Positions 18,594 through 28,737 of a stretch of 64,000 nucleotides of DNA are shown here, in pieces (position 1 is the first letter of the stretch; every line of letters begins with the position of its first letter). The stretch lies in the NCBI RefSeq assembly GCF_004136015.1, contig NZ_CP024866.1:114479-178478 (forward strand), read 5' to 3'. The position numbers and the translations under genes were made by a program. Source of the stretch: Pseudomonas sp. ACM7. GTDB taxonomy: Bacteria; Pseudomonadota; Gammaproteobacteria; Pseudomonadales; Pseudomonadaceae. The notes below the pieces were generated by a model. That model searched no databases and was not told the origin of the DNA. It saw only the letters and a program-made list of their open reading frames with translations.

Positions 18594-20111
18594 TCACAGT
18601 GTCTCGGGCAGAATCAACGCGGCTGCATGGCGGCGCAGGAGAATGTCCATCAAGTCGCCTTGCACCTCCCCCAGCAAACCGGTGAAGGCAAGGCCGTCCT
18701 GTTTCTGCGGCGCCAGAAAGGTCAAGTCATAGAGTTCCAGACGCGAGGGTGAAAACACGGTGATGGGGCTGGAACCGTTGCCGATCAGCTTGCCGCCGAC
18801 CACGGTGAGCGACAACCTGGCTTCGTAGGGGTCTTCCTTGAGGTCGCGGTCGCTGCCGCGCAAATCCTTGATGTGACCGTAGATACCGGTCAGGGCATTG
18901 GCCATCAGCTCGTTTTCATACAGCCGCACACCGGTGCTGTTACGCACCCGGATCCCGTGCCGGTCATTGTCGATCGCGCGGTTGCGCCAGATCAGGTTAT
19001 TGCCGCTCTCATACAGGGTCATGCCGTCGGAGCGGTTTTTGTAGGTCTCGTTGTAGGCCACCAGGTTATTGACGCTGGAACGGTCCAGAACGATGCCCGA
19101 CAGGTGGTTGTTGTAGGCGCGGTTGTAGATGATCCAGCTGTCGTTGACCTCGCGTGAGAGGATAATGCCGTGCTTCTTGCGGGTACCAAAGGCGTCGTTG
19201 TGGGCAATGATCAGCCGGCGTGAACGGTCGTGCGGGTCGATGCCATAGACGATGTTGTCGCGGTAGGAATTGCCGAGAATCACCACGTCGTCGGCCTCAT
19301 AGCAATAGAAGCCGTACCAGTTGTCAACGAACTGCGAATTGAGCAACCAGCCGGTCGGCCGCTTGCGCTTCATCTTCGGCGCCATGCTCGGGCTGTACTG
19401 GGAAATACTCACCCCATAACTCTTGCTCGCGGTGTAGCCGAAGCTGGTGATGGTGCTGTTGACGATGTAGGTCTCGGTGCCGCCCCAGGACACCAGGAAG
19501 GGCCGAAACTCCCCCTCTTTCTTGTACCAGGCCGGGCTGTCGTCCTTCTCGCTCCAGGCGCTGACCTTGGTGTCGGTGATAAACAGCTTGCCGTCATTGA
19601 CCAGGAAGGAACCGCCCTCCTGGGACAATCGCAACTCCTTGACCGACTTGTCGATATGCAGGGTCCCGCCCGGACGTATGACGATTGGCAAGCGTGCCAG
19701 AAACACTCCCGGCGCAGTTTCGCGCAAGGCCGTCGGTGGCAGGCTGCGCGCCAGTTGCGTCAAGTTCATGTAGCCCCGATCGATGAAGATCGCCACCGGC
19801 ATTCGCTGCTGGCGCACCACCCATTCCTTGAGACGCTCCTTGCCGCCGATGAACTCGTCGAGCGAGTTTTCCTTGAGCATCGGCTGGATCAAGGCACTGC
19901 CGGCGGGCTTGTAGGAAATCTTCGCCATGGCTGCCTCGGCCGTATAGCCGGACAGGTCGGGGATCTTTGGCTCGCTGATCAGCAAGGGCTTTCCCGGAGC
20001 CTCGCTAATGGTATAGCGCGGCGCGAATACGAGACCCGCCGCGCTGACACCCGCGGTCTGCACCAACAGCAGTCCGGCGAGCAACAGCCCTATCTTGACG
20101 ACACTGTCCAT
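18594..20111 (-). CDS. algG: Periplasmic mannuronan C5-epimerase
   Basis: About 505 residues: a signal peptide (MDSVVKIGLLLAGLLL...SAAG) and a right-handed beta-helix built from CASH-type repeats. It converts mannuronate to guluronate in the polymer and protects it from AlgL as part of the periplasmic complex. The catalytic DPHD motif is present in YGIDPHDRSRRL, followed by repeats NNLVAYNETY, NNLIWRNRAID and GVRLYENELM. Start: ATG at 20111 with a close GAGG, or GTG at 20120; uncertain by three codons. The stop overlaps the algX ribosome binding site. Confidence 0.94.
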   Translation of the reverse strand: MDSVVKIGLLLAGLLLVQTAGVSAAGLVFAPRYTISEAPGKPLLISEPKIPDLSGYTAEAAMAKISYKPAGSALIQPMLKENSLDEFIGGKERLKEWVVRQQRMPVAIFIDRGYMNLTQLARSLPPTALRETAPGVFLARLPIVIRPGGTLHIDKSVKELRLSQEGGSFLVNDGKLFITDTKVSAWSEKDDSPAWYKKEGEFRPFLVSWGGTETYIVNSTITSFGYTASKSYGVSISQYSPSMAPKMKRKRPTGWLLNSQFVDNWYGFYCYEADDVVILGNSYRDNIVYGIDPHDRSRRLIIAHNDAFGTRKKHGIILSREVNDSWIIYNRAYNNHLSGIVLDRSSVNNLVAYNETYKNRSDGMTLYESGNNLIWRNRAIDNDRHGIRVRNSTGVRLYENELMANALTGIYGHIKDLRGSDRDLKEDPYEARLSLTVVGGKLIGNGSSPITVFSPSRLELYDLTFLAPQKQDGLAFTGLLGEVQGDLMDILLRRHAAALILPETL

Positions 20112-20197
20112 AAGCCTCACTCATCAAAATAAATGCAACCTGGTGTGATCAAGGCGCTGTTGCCCACGATGGCATCACTGCGGGCAACAACCTGGGC

Positions 20198-21631
20198 CTA
20201 GATTTTCCAGACGAAATCAATGAACGCCCGGTGCATGCTCGAGTCGGTGTCGCTGGCGTACGCGTCACCCGGGAAGAACACGCCGAGGCGCAAGCGGATC
20301 AGCGCCGAGGGTTCGTCGACCCAATCCACCATGCTCGCGGGCAACAGGCCTTGTTTGAAGTACTTGGTCATGACCAGATCGACTTCCTGGCCCAGGTCCT
20401 TCTCACCGTCCACCAGTGCCGCATTGATGATCCCGCCGTCGCCGGTGTCCTGCTGGTCGTCGACCCGCCAGAAGCGGTGGTAGACGAGGCTGGCGTCGTA
20501 GTCCTCGCGCAACTGCCAGGAGCCGAACAGGGTAGCCACCTGGAGGTTGCTCAGTTCACCGCGAAAGGCTTCGCCGAAACGGTGAACGCGCGAACGCGTG
20601 CCGGTGTAGTTCGAGCGATTGCTCTGCAGGCCGGTTTGCTGGAACTGATTCTCCTGGTCGTTACCGCCGCCGTCGCCGCGGGCTGCGGCAGCGCCGAGGC
20701 GCCAGCTTTCATCGATGTTCCAGCGCAAGCCCAGGTCCGCGCCCCAGGCGTTGACGTCGCCACTGGTGTGGCCCGTCGCAACTCGATCGCCGTTAGCATC
20801 GATCACGCTGGTAAGGTTGTCGCGACTGCCGGTCAGCCAGGTCGCGTTGAGCCAGTAATTGACCGGCATCGTCGAGCGATAGTTGTAGCCGTCACCGTTC
20901 GCTTCGAGACCGACCCAGGTCAGGCTGCCGGTGTTGGTCTTGTCGAGCGCATCGAGCTGCTCGCCCGTATTGGGCAGACTGCCGCTGTCCTCGGAGTGAT
21001 GCACGCGCAGGCCCAACCAGTGATTGGGCGCCCATTGCGTAGAGATGTCGGCGAAGGCATGGGAGCGGTCTTTGTCTTGGGGCGCCAGGTCGCTCAAGTC
21101 AGTGCGGTAGTCGGAAAAGCGTTCAGCGGCGCCGAGGTGGGCGCGCAACAGCGTGGTCTCGAAGGTCCAGTTGAGCGCTTCGATGTTGGTGTCCATCCAC
21201 TCGCCGCTGTCCTCGCGCAAACGCTGGCGCCCCAAGCGCAAATGCTCGCCCGGATAGGCGGTGATGCCCGAATAGTCGACCCAGAACTCGCGCATCGCCA
21301 GGTAGCTGTCATCGGTCCCGCGGGCGTTACTTTCGTCGACGCCGTTGTTCACCGTATCGGTGTCGATGGTATCGGTCGCTGCCACCGCCTGCCCCATCAA
21401 ATAGGCACTCCAGTCACCCCATTGGCCAAAGGCCCAGGGGCGCAAGTCGATGCCAATACCGTTGAGGGTGCCACCGGGTGCGGTGCCCAGGTCACGGTCG
21501 TCCTGCGACTCACCGGTAATCTTCACATCCAGGCCGAAATTCTTCGGAGCCACCTCCGCCGCCAGCACCAGACCGGCACTGCACATCAGCGAAACACCCA
21601 GACCACAACCTGCCAATAATGCTTGCTTCAT
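20198..21631 (-). CDS. algE: Outer-membrane alginate export porin
   Basis: A 477-residue protein with a signal peptide ([15 protein letters not shown]...LVLAAE) and a beta-barrel pattern of alternating aromatic strands ending FIDFVWKI. AlgE is the 18-stranded channel through which alginate leaves the cell. Conserved blocks include [39 protein letters not shown] and [12 protein letters not shown]. It begins inside the algK stop (ATGA overlap at 21628-21631). A 77 bp gap separates it from algG. Confidence 0.94.
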   Translation of the reverse strand: MKQALLAGCGLGVSLMCSAGLVLAAEVAPKNFGLDVKITGESQDDRDLGTAPGGTLNGIGIDLRPWAFGQWGDWSAYLMGQAVAATDTIDTDTVNNGVDESNARGTDDSYLAMREFWVDYSGITAYPGEHLRLGRQRLREDSGEWMDTNIEALNWTFETTLLRAHLGAAERFSDYRTDLSDLAPQDKDRSHAFADISTQWAPNHWLGLRVHHSEDSGSLPNTGEQLDALDKTNTGSLTWVGLEANGDGYNYRSTMPVNYWLNATWLTGSRDNLTSVIDANGDRVATGHTSGDVNAWGADLGLRWNIDESWRLGAAAARGDGGGNDQENQFQQTGLQSNRSNYTGTRSRVHRFGEAFRGELSNLQVATLFGSWQLREDYDASLVYHRFWRVDDQQDTGDGGIINAALVDGEKDLGQEVDLVMTKYFKQGLLPASMVDWVDEPSALIRLRLGVFFPGDAYASDTDSSMHRAFIDFVWKI

Positions 21632-23028
21632 AGTAAGTCCTGTCCATTTTCCGGAGTTTGCAGTCTGGCTAGCGCCGCGCCCGTCAGACGGGCCTGGGCT
21701 TCCCCTTCAAGCAAAGGCTGCGCGATTTTCCTTTCTGCCGGGGTCAGCCCCGACTGCAGGGCCGACAGCACTGGCTCTGCATTTACCACGCCCTGACGCT
21801 GCGCGAGTTGCGCAAAGACATAGGCATTGATCCGATTGACCTTGACCCCGCGGGAGTCGGAAAACATGTGCGCCAGGGCCAGGTCGGCATTGGGCGAACC
21901 GTTGCGGGCCGCCAGCAACAAATGTTGCAGCGCCTTCTGCGGTTCGACCTGGCCCAGATAACCGCGCCGGTACAACTGGCCCAGGTAGTAATGCGCCCCG
22001 ACTTCACCGGCCGCGGCCGCCTTGAGCAAATGCTCTTCAGCCAGACGCGGGTTCTGCGGCAACCATTTGCCGAGGTAATACAGCCGCCCGGTCAGCAGTT
22101 CCGCCCGTGGGTCGCCCGCCTCGCGCCCGCGCTGCAAGGCCGAGAGCAATTGCGGCGCATCGCCTTGCACGGGGTAGTCGTTGATCAACCGTGCCAGGCT
22201 GGTCCAGGCCGGCGCATAGACCGGCGCCAATTCCTCGAGCAGGCGCTGGGCGCTTTGTGCATCGGCCGGGCCTTCGAGGGCTGGCGACGATAGAACGCGC
22301 GCCACCGACTCGACCCGCAAGGGCGCGACTCGTCCCTCGCGCCAACCCTGGCGCAACTCCACCAGCAAGGCCGCTTGCGCATTGGGCTGGGCGCGCATTC
22401 GGTTGATGGTGGCCAGCTCCACATAACAGGCATCGAGTACCGCAAGCCGAGCCCGGCACATCTGCTCGATCTGCGGCAGGTGAGCCTTATAGGTGCCCTG
22501 ATTGCGGTAAATCAGAATCTGCGCCAGATCCGCCTCGACAATGCCCTGGGCGCGCCAGCCATCGACCTTCTGCTGCGGATCCACCCCAGGCACCAGTTGC
22601 GGGTAGCCCAGGTACAACAACGTCAGCGGCACCACCGCACTGAACTCGCCTTTATCCAGCGCGCCTTCCAATAATTGCTGGGCCTCGCGCACTTGCTTGG
22701 GATCACTCGGTCCCTGACGCAACAACAAGCGGCCCAGACGTGACTGCGCCTTGACCGACTCCGGCGCGGCCTGCCGGTACAAGGCTTCAGCCTCTTTCAG
22801 GCTCGCCGGGTCGCCCGCCGACGCCGTCAGGTCGCCCATCCCGGCCTGGGCATCGGCATAGCCGTCCTGGGCCAGCGCCGCATAGTGCTTGCGTGCCGTT
22901 TCATAATCGCCGCGCAACATGGCCTCGCGCGCCAACCCCTGATCCGGCAGGGTGCCGCAACCATGAATCATCATCAGAGCTGCGGCCAGCGCAGAAAACC
23001 GCAGCCCCGATCGCCATGCGCCGTTCAT
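21628..23028 (-). CDS. algK: Alginate outer-membrane lipoprotein with TPR/Sel1-like repeats
   Basis: A 466-residue lipoprotein. A signal peptide ends at the lipobox MIHGC (Cys24), followed by an array of helical repeats such as [46 protein letters not shown] and [23 protein letters not shown]. AlgK anchors to the inner leaflet of the outer membrane, places AlgE and binds AlgX. Both ends are coupled to neighbours by 4-bp overlaps (alg44 upstream, algE downstream). Confidence 0.94.
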   Translation of the reverse strand: MNGAWRSGLRFSALAAALMMIHGCGTLPDQGLAREAMLRGDYETARKHYAALAQDGYADAQAGMGDLTASAGDPASLKEAEALYRQAAPESVKAQSRLGRLLLRQGPSDPKQVREAQQLLEGALDKGEFSAVVPLTLLYLGYPQLVPGVDPQQKVDGWRAQGIVEADLAQILIYRNQGTYKAHLPQIEQMCRARLAVLDACYVELATINRMRAQPNAQAALLVELRQGWREGRVAPLRVESVARVLSSPALEGPADAQSAQRLLEELAPVYAPAWTSLARLINDYPVQGDAPQLLSALQRGREAGDPRAELLTGRLYYLGKWLPQNPRLAEEHLLKAAAAGEVGAHYYLGQLYRRGYLGQVEPQKALQHLLLAARNGSPNADLALAHMFSDSRGVKVNRINAYVFAQLAQRQGVVNAEPVLSALQSGLTPAERKIAQPLLEGEAQARLTGAALARLQTPENGQDLL

Positions 23029-24239
23029 TTTCCGGCCGCCATGGCTTTATTCTCCCAGGCATTCTTCACCCAGGTATTGGCCGCCCAGGCATTCTTCACC
23101 CAGGCATTGCTTTGCAGGTTTTCGATACTGACTTCCACCGGACGCCCGGCGAGATCGGTCTGCAACGCGCTGTCAGGCTCAATGGTGACCCGCAGGTCGG
23201 AGGCCAGGCCGCCGTTGTCCAGCACCACCGTGGCGATTTTGCCCGTGCGTGGCTGTTCTTCACCCACCAGTTGGAAGCTCACTGCCTTGCCAGGCTGGAT
23301 CTTGGCAAAGTTCTTATAGGGGAAGCGCGCCTCGATGGTCGCCACACCATCGATCGGCATCAACTCGTATACCGTGGTGCCCTTGCCGACGACCTGGCCG
23401 TCCGGCACCAGCTGCGCCACCACCCGGCAATCGCAAGGGCTGGTCAGCGAACCTTGCAGGGTCCGGCTGAACAGGCGCTCGAGGTTTTCCGGGGTCGCCT
23501 GCCCGGGTGGCAGGTTGCCTTTCATCACATCCAGCAGCGACGCGGAAAAGGTCGCCAGCGGCGCCCCCTTGGACACCACCGCCCCCACCTTGACCAACGA
23601 CTTGACGCTGCCGTCGCGCGGCAGGCCGATCAACTGGCCGGGCACGTTGACCCGCGCCGATTCGGCATGAGTGACGAAATAAATGCCATACAACTGGTTC
23701 AGCACATAACCAAAGGCACCCAGTCCCACCAGGAACATCAGCAGGCTCACCGTGGTCGCCCGCAAGCGTGCGAAAAAGCCCAGGCCGTTGCCGCTATCGT
23801 GCTTTCGCGGCTTGGTGAAGTTGTCGCGCTGCTGGGTCGCGAGCATGTCACCCAGGCTGATCACCCCACCCGAGAGGTAGGAGGTGATCAGATAACGCAA
23901 TGCGGAGATCGCACGTGGAGGCAGGTTGTGGAACTCGCAACCCACCCGCAGCCCCTCGCTGCCTACCGAGCGCACGACAAACTCCACGTCGATGGCAAAC
24001 CCAAGCGCATCGACCTGAAACACCAGTTTGCCTTTGTGCTGTCGGCCCACGATCAGCGGTGGGTTCAGCTGACTCAGGCTGAAGCCACCGGCCGACAAGT
24101 CGATCAGTTCGCAATCGAACATCTCCCGGTTCGGCACGTGTAACTTGAGCCTCGCCGGTAGATTCAGCCGCGCATGCTGACGCTGCACCTCCGACTCATG
24201 CACAACATTGTCATCAACAGCAATACAAGCTGTGTTCAT
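23025..24239 (-). CDS. alg44: Alginate polymerase co-factor Alg44 (PilZ domain, membrane fusion-like)
   Basis: A 404-residue c-di-GMP receptor for alginate polymerisation. The N-terminal PilZ domain has the binding motif RQHAR (20-24) and DLSAGGFSL. A single membrane helix (about 165-190, VSLLMFLVGLGAFGYVLNQLYG) is followed by a periplasmic HlyD-like part. The start at MNTACIAV matches family members and has GGGA upstream. The C-terminus is unusual: short tandem repeats of the type N-A/T-W-V-K-N-A-W. The residues that bind c-di-GMP are intact, so polymerisation should depend on this second messenger. Confidence 0.93.
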   Translation of the reverse strand: MNTACIAVDDNVVHESEVQRQHARLNLPARLKLHVPNREMFDCELIDLSAGGFSLSQLNPPLIVGRQHKGKLVFQVDALGFAIDVEFVVRSVGSEGLRVGCEFHNLPPRAISALRYLITSYLSGGVISLGDMLATQQRDNFTKPRKHDSGNGLGFFARLRATTVSLLMFLVGLGAFGYVLNQLYGIYFVTHAESARVNVPGQLIGLPRDGSVKSLVKVGAVVSKGAPLATFSASLLDVMKGNLPPGQATPENLERLFSRTLQGSLTSPCDCRVVAQLVPDGQVVGKGTTVYELMPIDGVATIEARFPYKNFAKIQPGKAVSFQLVGEEQPRTGKIATVVLDNGGLASDLRVTIEPDSALQTDLAGRPVEVSIENLQSNAWVKNAWAANTWVKNAWENKAMAAGK

Positions 24240-24356
24240 AACGCGTCCCTTCCCTTCCACGATTGAGAACGATCCGGCAGGTCAGAGCCGGTATGCACCT
24301 TTATCCTTTACCGCTGTGCAGACCGGCACGGCATGCCGACTGCCCTGACACCTGCG

Positions 24357-25838
24357 CTACACCATCCACATCAGCAGCGCGCAAAACACACTGCCGGCCG
24401 AAAAGGTCATGGCCCGCGACGACCAGGTATTGAACCAGCGCTGATAGCTGGCCAGCCCGCGGTCGAGTCTGGTTTTCTGGCGCGTCCACGATTGCCGGTC
24501 GAGACGGAAGAACACATAGATCTTCACCACGGCGCCGACCAACTGGTTGTAATAGAGAATCAGTGGATAGGCCGGCCCGACCGGGTGCCCCGAAGCCAGC
24601 AACAGCAGACTCAGGAACAAGCGAGTCAGGCCGATCCAGAGCACATAGATCAGCAGGTAGGCCATGCTGTATTTGAGGCTGGCAATGATCGCCACTGACG
24701 GCCCGAGCAGGCTGGCCCACATCGATACGCGTTGATCGAACAGCACCAGCGAGGTGAACCAGCCCAACCGCTGCACGCCCAAGTGCAGCGCCCGCGAGTT
24801 CTGCCGCAGGTTATTGCCATACCAACGGAACATCAGCTGGCGGCTGGCCTTGAAGAAGCTCTTTTCCGGGGGGTGCTCGACCGTGTTGATCGCCGCATCG
24901 GGCACATAAAAGGTGTCGTAGCCCAGCCGCATCAGGCTGTACCAACTGGACTTGTCATCACCGGTCAGGAAGCGGAAACGCCCCAGGCGCCAGTGCTGCA
25001 GATAATCGCTCTCTACGTCTTGAATAAAGCCGGGGTCGGTCACCACTTGGGCGCGAAACACCGACATCCGCCCGGTCATTGTCAGCACTCGCTTGCCCAG
25101 TGCCATCGAACACATATTGATGTGCCGCTGGGCGAACCGCAGCTTATGCCATTGGCTCATCAGGTAGCTTCCGCGCACCTCGCAGAACTCATTGGTGGTC
25201 AGCCCGCCGACGTTCGGGAACAGCTTGAACCAGGGCACGGTCTGACGCACCAGCCCGGGCGAGAGCACGGTGTCGCCATCGACCACCGCCACCACCGCAT
25301 CGGCATCCGGCAAATACCGGGAGATCGCCCGAAAACCATGGGCCAGGCCATCGCGCTTACCGGTGCCGGGAATCCGCACGAAGCTCAGCTTGACCTGCTC
25401 CGGCGGGGTATAGCTGTCCCACAGCGCTTTGATCAGCAGTTCATCGGCCAGCTCGACGATGGAACAGACCACCGTGGTCGGGTAACCACAACCGATGGCC
25501 TCTTCGATCACCGAGCGGTAGACCTGCGCCGTGGTCAACGCATCGATACGAAAACTGGTGACCAGCAAAAACACCTGCGACGGATCGGCAGTGCTGCCCA
25601 GCCTGGTGACTCTGCGTCTGTAATAAGGGAATACCAGATAAAGGAACAGCATCCCCCGCAGGTAATGGATCGCGCCCATCGAATAACGCCAGATACCGAC
25701 CGCCCCCAGCAACAGGAGAAAGTCCCTGGATTGGGGATCGAACACGGTGCGCGGCAGCAACAGTGCAAGCCCCATCAGCGCGGTGACGTAGAACAACCAG
25801 CCCGCAGCTTCGCGCAAGTAAACCCTGGAATCAGCCAT
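24357..25838 (-). CDS. alg8: Mannuronan synthase catalytic subunit Alg8
   Basis: A 493-residue GT2-family membrane glycosyltransferase that polymerises GDP-mannuronate. N-terminal membrane helices (about 10-65) precede the cytoplasmic GT-A domain with [11 protein letters not shown] (DxD), [10 protein letters not shown] (acceptor-site Asp pair) and SRQLMFRW (a QxxRW-like product-binding motif); C-terminal helices follow. The ATG at 25838 (MADSRVYL) gives the family length; the frame is open further upstream to 26015, overlapping algD, but that part has no homology I recognise. Confidence 0.94.
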   Translation of the reverse strand: MADSRVYLREAAGWLFYVTALMGLALLLPRTVFDPQSRDFLLLLGAVGIWRYSMGAIHYLRGMLFLYLVFPYYRRRVTRLGSTADPSQVFLLVTSFRIDALTTAQVYRSVIEEAIGCGYPTTVVCSIVELADELLIKALWDSYTPPEQVKLSFVRIPGTGKRDGLAHGFRAISRYLPDADAVVAVVDGDTVLSPGLVRQTVPWFKLFPNVGGLTTNEFCEVRGSYLMSQWHKLRFAQRHINMCSMALGKRVLTMTGRMSVFRAQVVTDPGFIQDVESDYLQHWRLGRFRFLTGDDKSSWYSLMRLGYDTFYVPDAAINTVEHPPEKSFFKASRQLMFRWYGNNLRQNSRALHLGVQRLGWFTSLVLFDQRVSMWASLLGPSVAIIASLKYSMAYLLIYVLWIGLTRLFLSLLLLASGHPVGPAYPLILYYNQLVGAVVKIYVFFRLDRQSWTRQKTRLDRGLASYQRWFNTWSSRAMTFSAGSVFCALLMWMV

Positions 25839-25899
25839 ACCTATGACCCCCCGTTCGATAAACCCATGTTGTTTGGGGCGCATCAGCTCCGCGCCTCGC

Positions 25900-27210
25900 T
25901 TACCAGCAGATACCCTCGAGCCGATCGTCACTGGCGTGTGGCAGGAAGCCCACCAGGTCAACCACCTGCTTGCCCTCGGGCACCTGAAGCGCAATGGCTT
26001 TGAAGGACTCGTCACTGTTACCCAGCACGATCACCTCCGCCTGCTCGATCACTTTCGCAAGGTCAGGGCACAACAGCGAAGCCAGGTGCGGAATCTTCGA
26101 CTCGATGTACTCTTTGTTGGCCCCGTAGATACGCGCGTATTCAACGTTGCGGTCGAAGATATGCAGGTCGTAGCCCTTGCCTATCAGCATCTCGGCCAAC
26201 TCCACCAGCGGGCTTTCGCGCAGGTCATCGGTGCCCGCCTTGAAGCTCAGGCCGAGTAGCGCGACACGCCGCTTGCCGTAACTGCTGATAATGTCGAAGG
26301 CTCTCTGTACCTGCACCGCATTGCTGCGCATGATCGAGGCCAGTAGCGGGTGCTCGACGTCCATTTGCCCGGCGCGATAGTTCAGCGCACGCACATCCTT
26401 GGGCAGGCAGGAACCGCCGAACGCAAAGCCGGGGCGCATGTAATAACGCGACAGGTTGAGTTTGGTGTCCTGGCAGATCACGTCCATCACATCGCGACCG
26501 TCCACGCCGGCGGCCTTCGCGATATTGCCGATCTCATTGGCGAAGGTCACTTTGGTCGCGTGCCAGACATTGCAGGTGTACTTGATCATCTCCGCCACTT
26601 CGATGCTCCTGCGCAGGAGCGGCGCGTCCAGCTCTTGATAAAGCGTGGCGAGCATGTCACCGCTGCGCTGGTCGAGTTCACCGATCACCGTCATGGGCGG
26701 ACAGTTGTAATCCTTGATCGCGGTACTTTCGCGCAGGAACTCCGGGTTGATCGCCACGCCGAAGTCGACCCCGGCCTTCTTGCCGGAATAGTCTTCAAGT
26801 ATCGGGATCACCACGTTCTTCACCGTGCCCGGCAGCACCGTGCTACGCACCACTACTGTGTGCCAACTGTGCTTGTCGTGCAGGGCTTCTCCGATCTCGC
26901 GGCAGACCGACTCGATGTAGACCAAGTCCAGATCGCCATTCTTCTTGCTGGGCGTACCGACGCAGAGGAACGACATGTCCGTGCCCATCACTGCCGCCTT
27001 CACATCACGGTCACCACGCAGCCGCCCAAAACTCACACCCAGCTCGAGCAGCGGCTCCAGGTCGGGTTCAACGATGGGCGACTTACCCTGGTTGATCAGG
27101 TCAACCTTGACTTGCGAGACATCCACCCCGATTACGTCATGACCGCGAGCACAGAGACAGCCCGCACATACAGCGCCCACGTACCCCAAACCAAATATGC
27201 TGATCCGCAT
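25900..27210 (-). CDS. algD: GDP-mannose 6-dehydrogenase, first gene of the alginate operon
   Basis: A 436-residue enzyme that oxidises GDP-mannose to GDP-mannuronate, the committed step of alginate synthesis, with two NAD+ per turn. The N-terminal Rossmann fold has FGLGYVG, the active-site Cys268 stands in FGGSCLPKD, and [14 protein letters not shown] lies in the C-terminal UDP/GDP-binding domain. GGGGGA is eight bases before the ATG. It heads the operon downstream of a long AT-rich leader; a 61 bp gap leads to alg8. Confidence 0.97.
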   Translation of the reverse strand: MRISIFGLGYVGAVCAGCLCARGHDVIGVDVSQVKVDLINQGKSPIVEPDLEPLLELGVSFGRLRGDRDVKAAVMGTDMSFLCVGTPSKKNGDLDLVYIESVCREIGEALHDKHSWHTVVVRSTVLPGTVKNVVIPILEDYSGKKAGVDFGVAINPEFLRESTAIKDYNCPPMTVIGELDQRSGDMLATLYQELDAPLLRRSIEVAEMIKYTCNVWHATKVTFANEIGNIAKAAGVDGRDVMDVICQDTKLNLSRYYMRPGFAFGGSCLPKDVRALNYRAGQMDVEHPLLASIMRSNAVQVQRAFDIISSYGKRRVALLGLSFKAGTDDLRESPLVELAEMLIGKGYDLHIFDRNVEYARIYGANKEYIESKIPHLASLLCPDLAKVIEQAEVIVLGNSDESFKAIALQVPEGKQVVDLVGFLPHASDDRLEGICW

Positions 27211-27828
27211 GGGTGAATCCCCCGTATACCTTGATTCAAGAATGCCATCGGCATGCCGCGCAGGCCGACAGTCGCTCTACCGCACCAACTAATAACCGAT
27301 CGTTAGGCACAACTTGACTCTCGACCCACACCGTAAAATTGGAGTGTAGACAAACATCAAGCACGTTCTGTTTTTTTTAAAATAAATTTCGAACACTTCG
27401 CGCCGACAACATGAGTAGTTAGATCAGCAAAGTGAGTACCCACATCGTAAACACGTTAACCATTGATAAAATTACTATTAAAATCAGTGGCATATAAAAA
27501 TTATCGTGACTGACACCTCAAACAAAAACATATACCCGCGCACCAAAAACAAGCAGATACTTACGATACTTACCGGACAGACACGCCTAAAGCCCTGACA
27601 CAGTGCAATGCCAACGTTGCAACATTGTAAGCGTATCTAATAAATTCCTCGTACTGTGTAAAGCTACTGAAACACGTCAATTTTTTTAATAACTATTTAT
27701 TGGCGCTCGCCCTACACGCAATAGTTAATACCTTTTAAAGAACAAACTCTTTAGGGACTCTCCGAATAAGTCCTCGAATGTGCTGATATATGTCCTGACT
27801 ACCTGAGCGAGCCGCCCATGAACCCGAT
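27211..27828 (-). promoter_or_regulatory. algD upstream regulatory region
   Basis: About 600 bp of AT-rich sequence (for example 27365-27395 and 27470-27500) without a gene, in strong contrast to the GC-rich coding DNA around it. In Pseudomonas the algD promoter is controlled over several hundred base pairs by AlgU, AlgR, AmrZ and AlgB, and this region has the expected position and character. A small hairpin, TAAAGA-acaaac-TCTTTA, lies near 27736-27753. I could not find a convincing AlgR consensus box. Confidence 0.6.
27339..27370 (-). promoter_or_regulatory. Weak AlgU-like promoter candidate for algD
   Basis: Read on the minus strand, AGAACGT (5 of 6 to the GAACTT -35 of AlgU/RpoE-type promoters) is followed after 19 bp by TCCAA. 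The spacing is two to three bases longer than usual, so this is only a candidate. It would give an untranslated leader of about 120 bases. Confidence 0.25.
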
Positions 27829-28106
27829 GAGCTCTGCTGGCGCTGATCGAGCCGTACTATCCCAAGGCCGGCGGCGGCGCACACCTTATTCTCCGGACGC
27901 TATGCTGCGCATTCATCGGCTGCAAAACGGTTTGCATTGAGCGATTCGGCGATGGAAGAGGCGCTCTATGAAATCACTTCGCTGCGCCAGTTCGCCCAGC
28001 TCACGCTGGGCGCTCCGATCCCTGAAGACACCACCCTCATGAATGTCCGGCATCTGCCGGAAAAACACCCGTTGGCGGCGGGAATCCTGGCCGTCATCAA
28101 TGCCGC
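27829..28106 (+). mobile_element. Degraded IS5-family transposase fragment
   Basis: Translated pieces in changing frames match the N-terminal part of Pseudomonas IS5-type transposases: LALIEPYYPKAGGG, then MLRIHRLQNG, then FALSDSAMEEALYEI and TSLRQFAQLTLGAPIPEDTT, ending HPLAAGILAVINA. At least two frameshifts and the loss of the whole catalytic C-terminal half show that it is dead. No terminal inverted repeats were recognised. Confidence 0.75.
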
Positions 28107-28195
28107 GACGGTGGAGCTGGCGAACACTCGCCGTAGCTATGACATCGTCCCGGTCAAGGTTGATGAGCTGGCCGAGCAGCAACGCATCGCTGACA
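28107..28195 (+). pseudogene. C-terminal scrap of an SsuA-like sulfonate-binding protein
   Basis: Directly after the transposase piece the same frame reads TVELANTRRSYDIVPV and DELAEQQRIADT, the end of a sulfonate/taurine-type ABC binding protein. The same motif family recurs in the next pseudogene (ETANTHRSYQVQPV), so two paralogues or a duplicated gene were involved. Confidence 0.65.
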
Positions 28196-28204
28196 CCAAA
28201 ACGC

Positions 28205-28729
28205 TGAAGCGAAATACCGTCGCCCGGTACTGGCCGGTCTGGTCGTTGCAATGGCCTTGTCGTTCACCTTTGCGGCCCAGGCCCGGGAAACGGTACGAAT
28301 CGGTTACCAGAAGTCATCGACCCTCATCACCTTGTTGAAAACCCAAGGCACGCAGGAAAAAACCCTCGCGCAGAAGAACATCGATGTGAGCTGGCATGTG
28401 TTTTCAAGTGGTTTGCCACTGCTGGAAGCGCTGAATGTCGGCAACGTCGATATCAGCGCTGACGTGGCGGATACCATGCCGATTTTTGCTCAGGCTGCGC
28501 AGGCTGATCGCTGCCTTGGAAAAAGCAGGCGGCGCAAATACTCAGCCCATTGTGGGGCAACCTTGATGTAACAACCATCGAGACGGCCAACACCCATCGC
28601 AGCTACCAGGTACAGCCGGTGCAAGGCGATCAGTTGGGTGAGCAGCAGAAAATCGCCGACGCTTTTTTTGCCGCGGGTTTATTGCCCAAGGCAGTGGATG
28701 CGAAAGACGTCGATATCTGGAAACCCTGA
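28205..28729 (+). pseudogene. SsuA-like sulfonate ABC transporter binding protein with internal deletion
   Basis: The N-terminal part is clear: a signal-peptide-like stretch (VLAGLVVAMALSFTFAAQA) and the mature start RETVRIGYQKSSTLITLL, going on to GLPLLEALNVGNVDISADVAD. After IFAQAAQA the frame changes and the sequence jumps to the C-terminal region (LIAALEKAGG; then WGNLDVTTIETANTHRSY; ending AKDVDIWKP). About half of the usual 320 residues is missing and there are at least two frameshifts. It has no transporter partners next to it. Confidence 0.75.
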
Positions 28730-28737
28730 GGACAAGC

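Noticed and set aside
20231..21619. Long plus-strand open frame of 462 codons
   Set aside because: It lies antisense to algE; low-complexity, His/Arg-rich composition and no family motifs. A shadow of GC-rich codon usage.
22893..24143. Long plus-strand open frame of 416 codons
   Set aside because: Antisense to alg44 and part of algK; no recognisable domain.
24732..26003. Long plus-strand open frame of 423 codons
   Set aside because: Antisense to alg8; composition typical of reverse-complement shadows.
25839..26015. N-terminal extension of Alg8 overlapping algD
   Set aside because: The extension has no counterpart in Alg8 proteins; the ATG at 25838 gives the family length.
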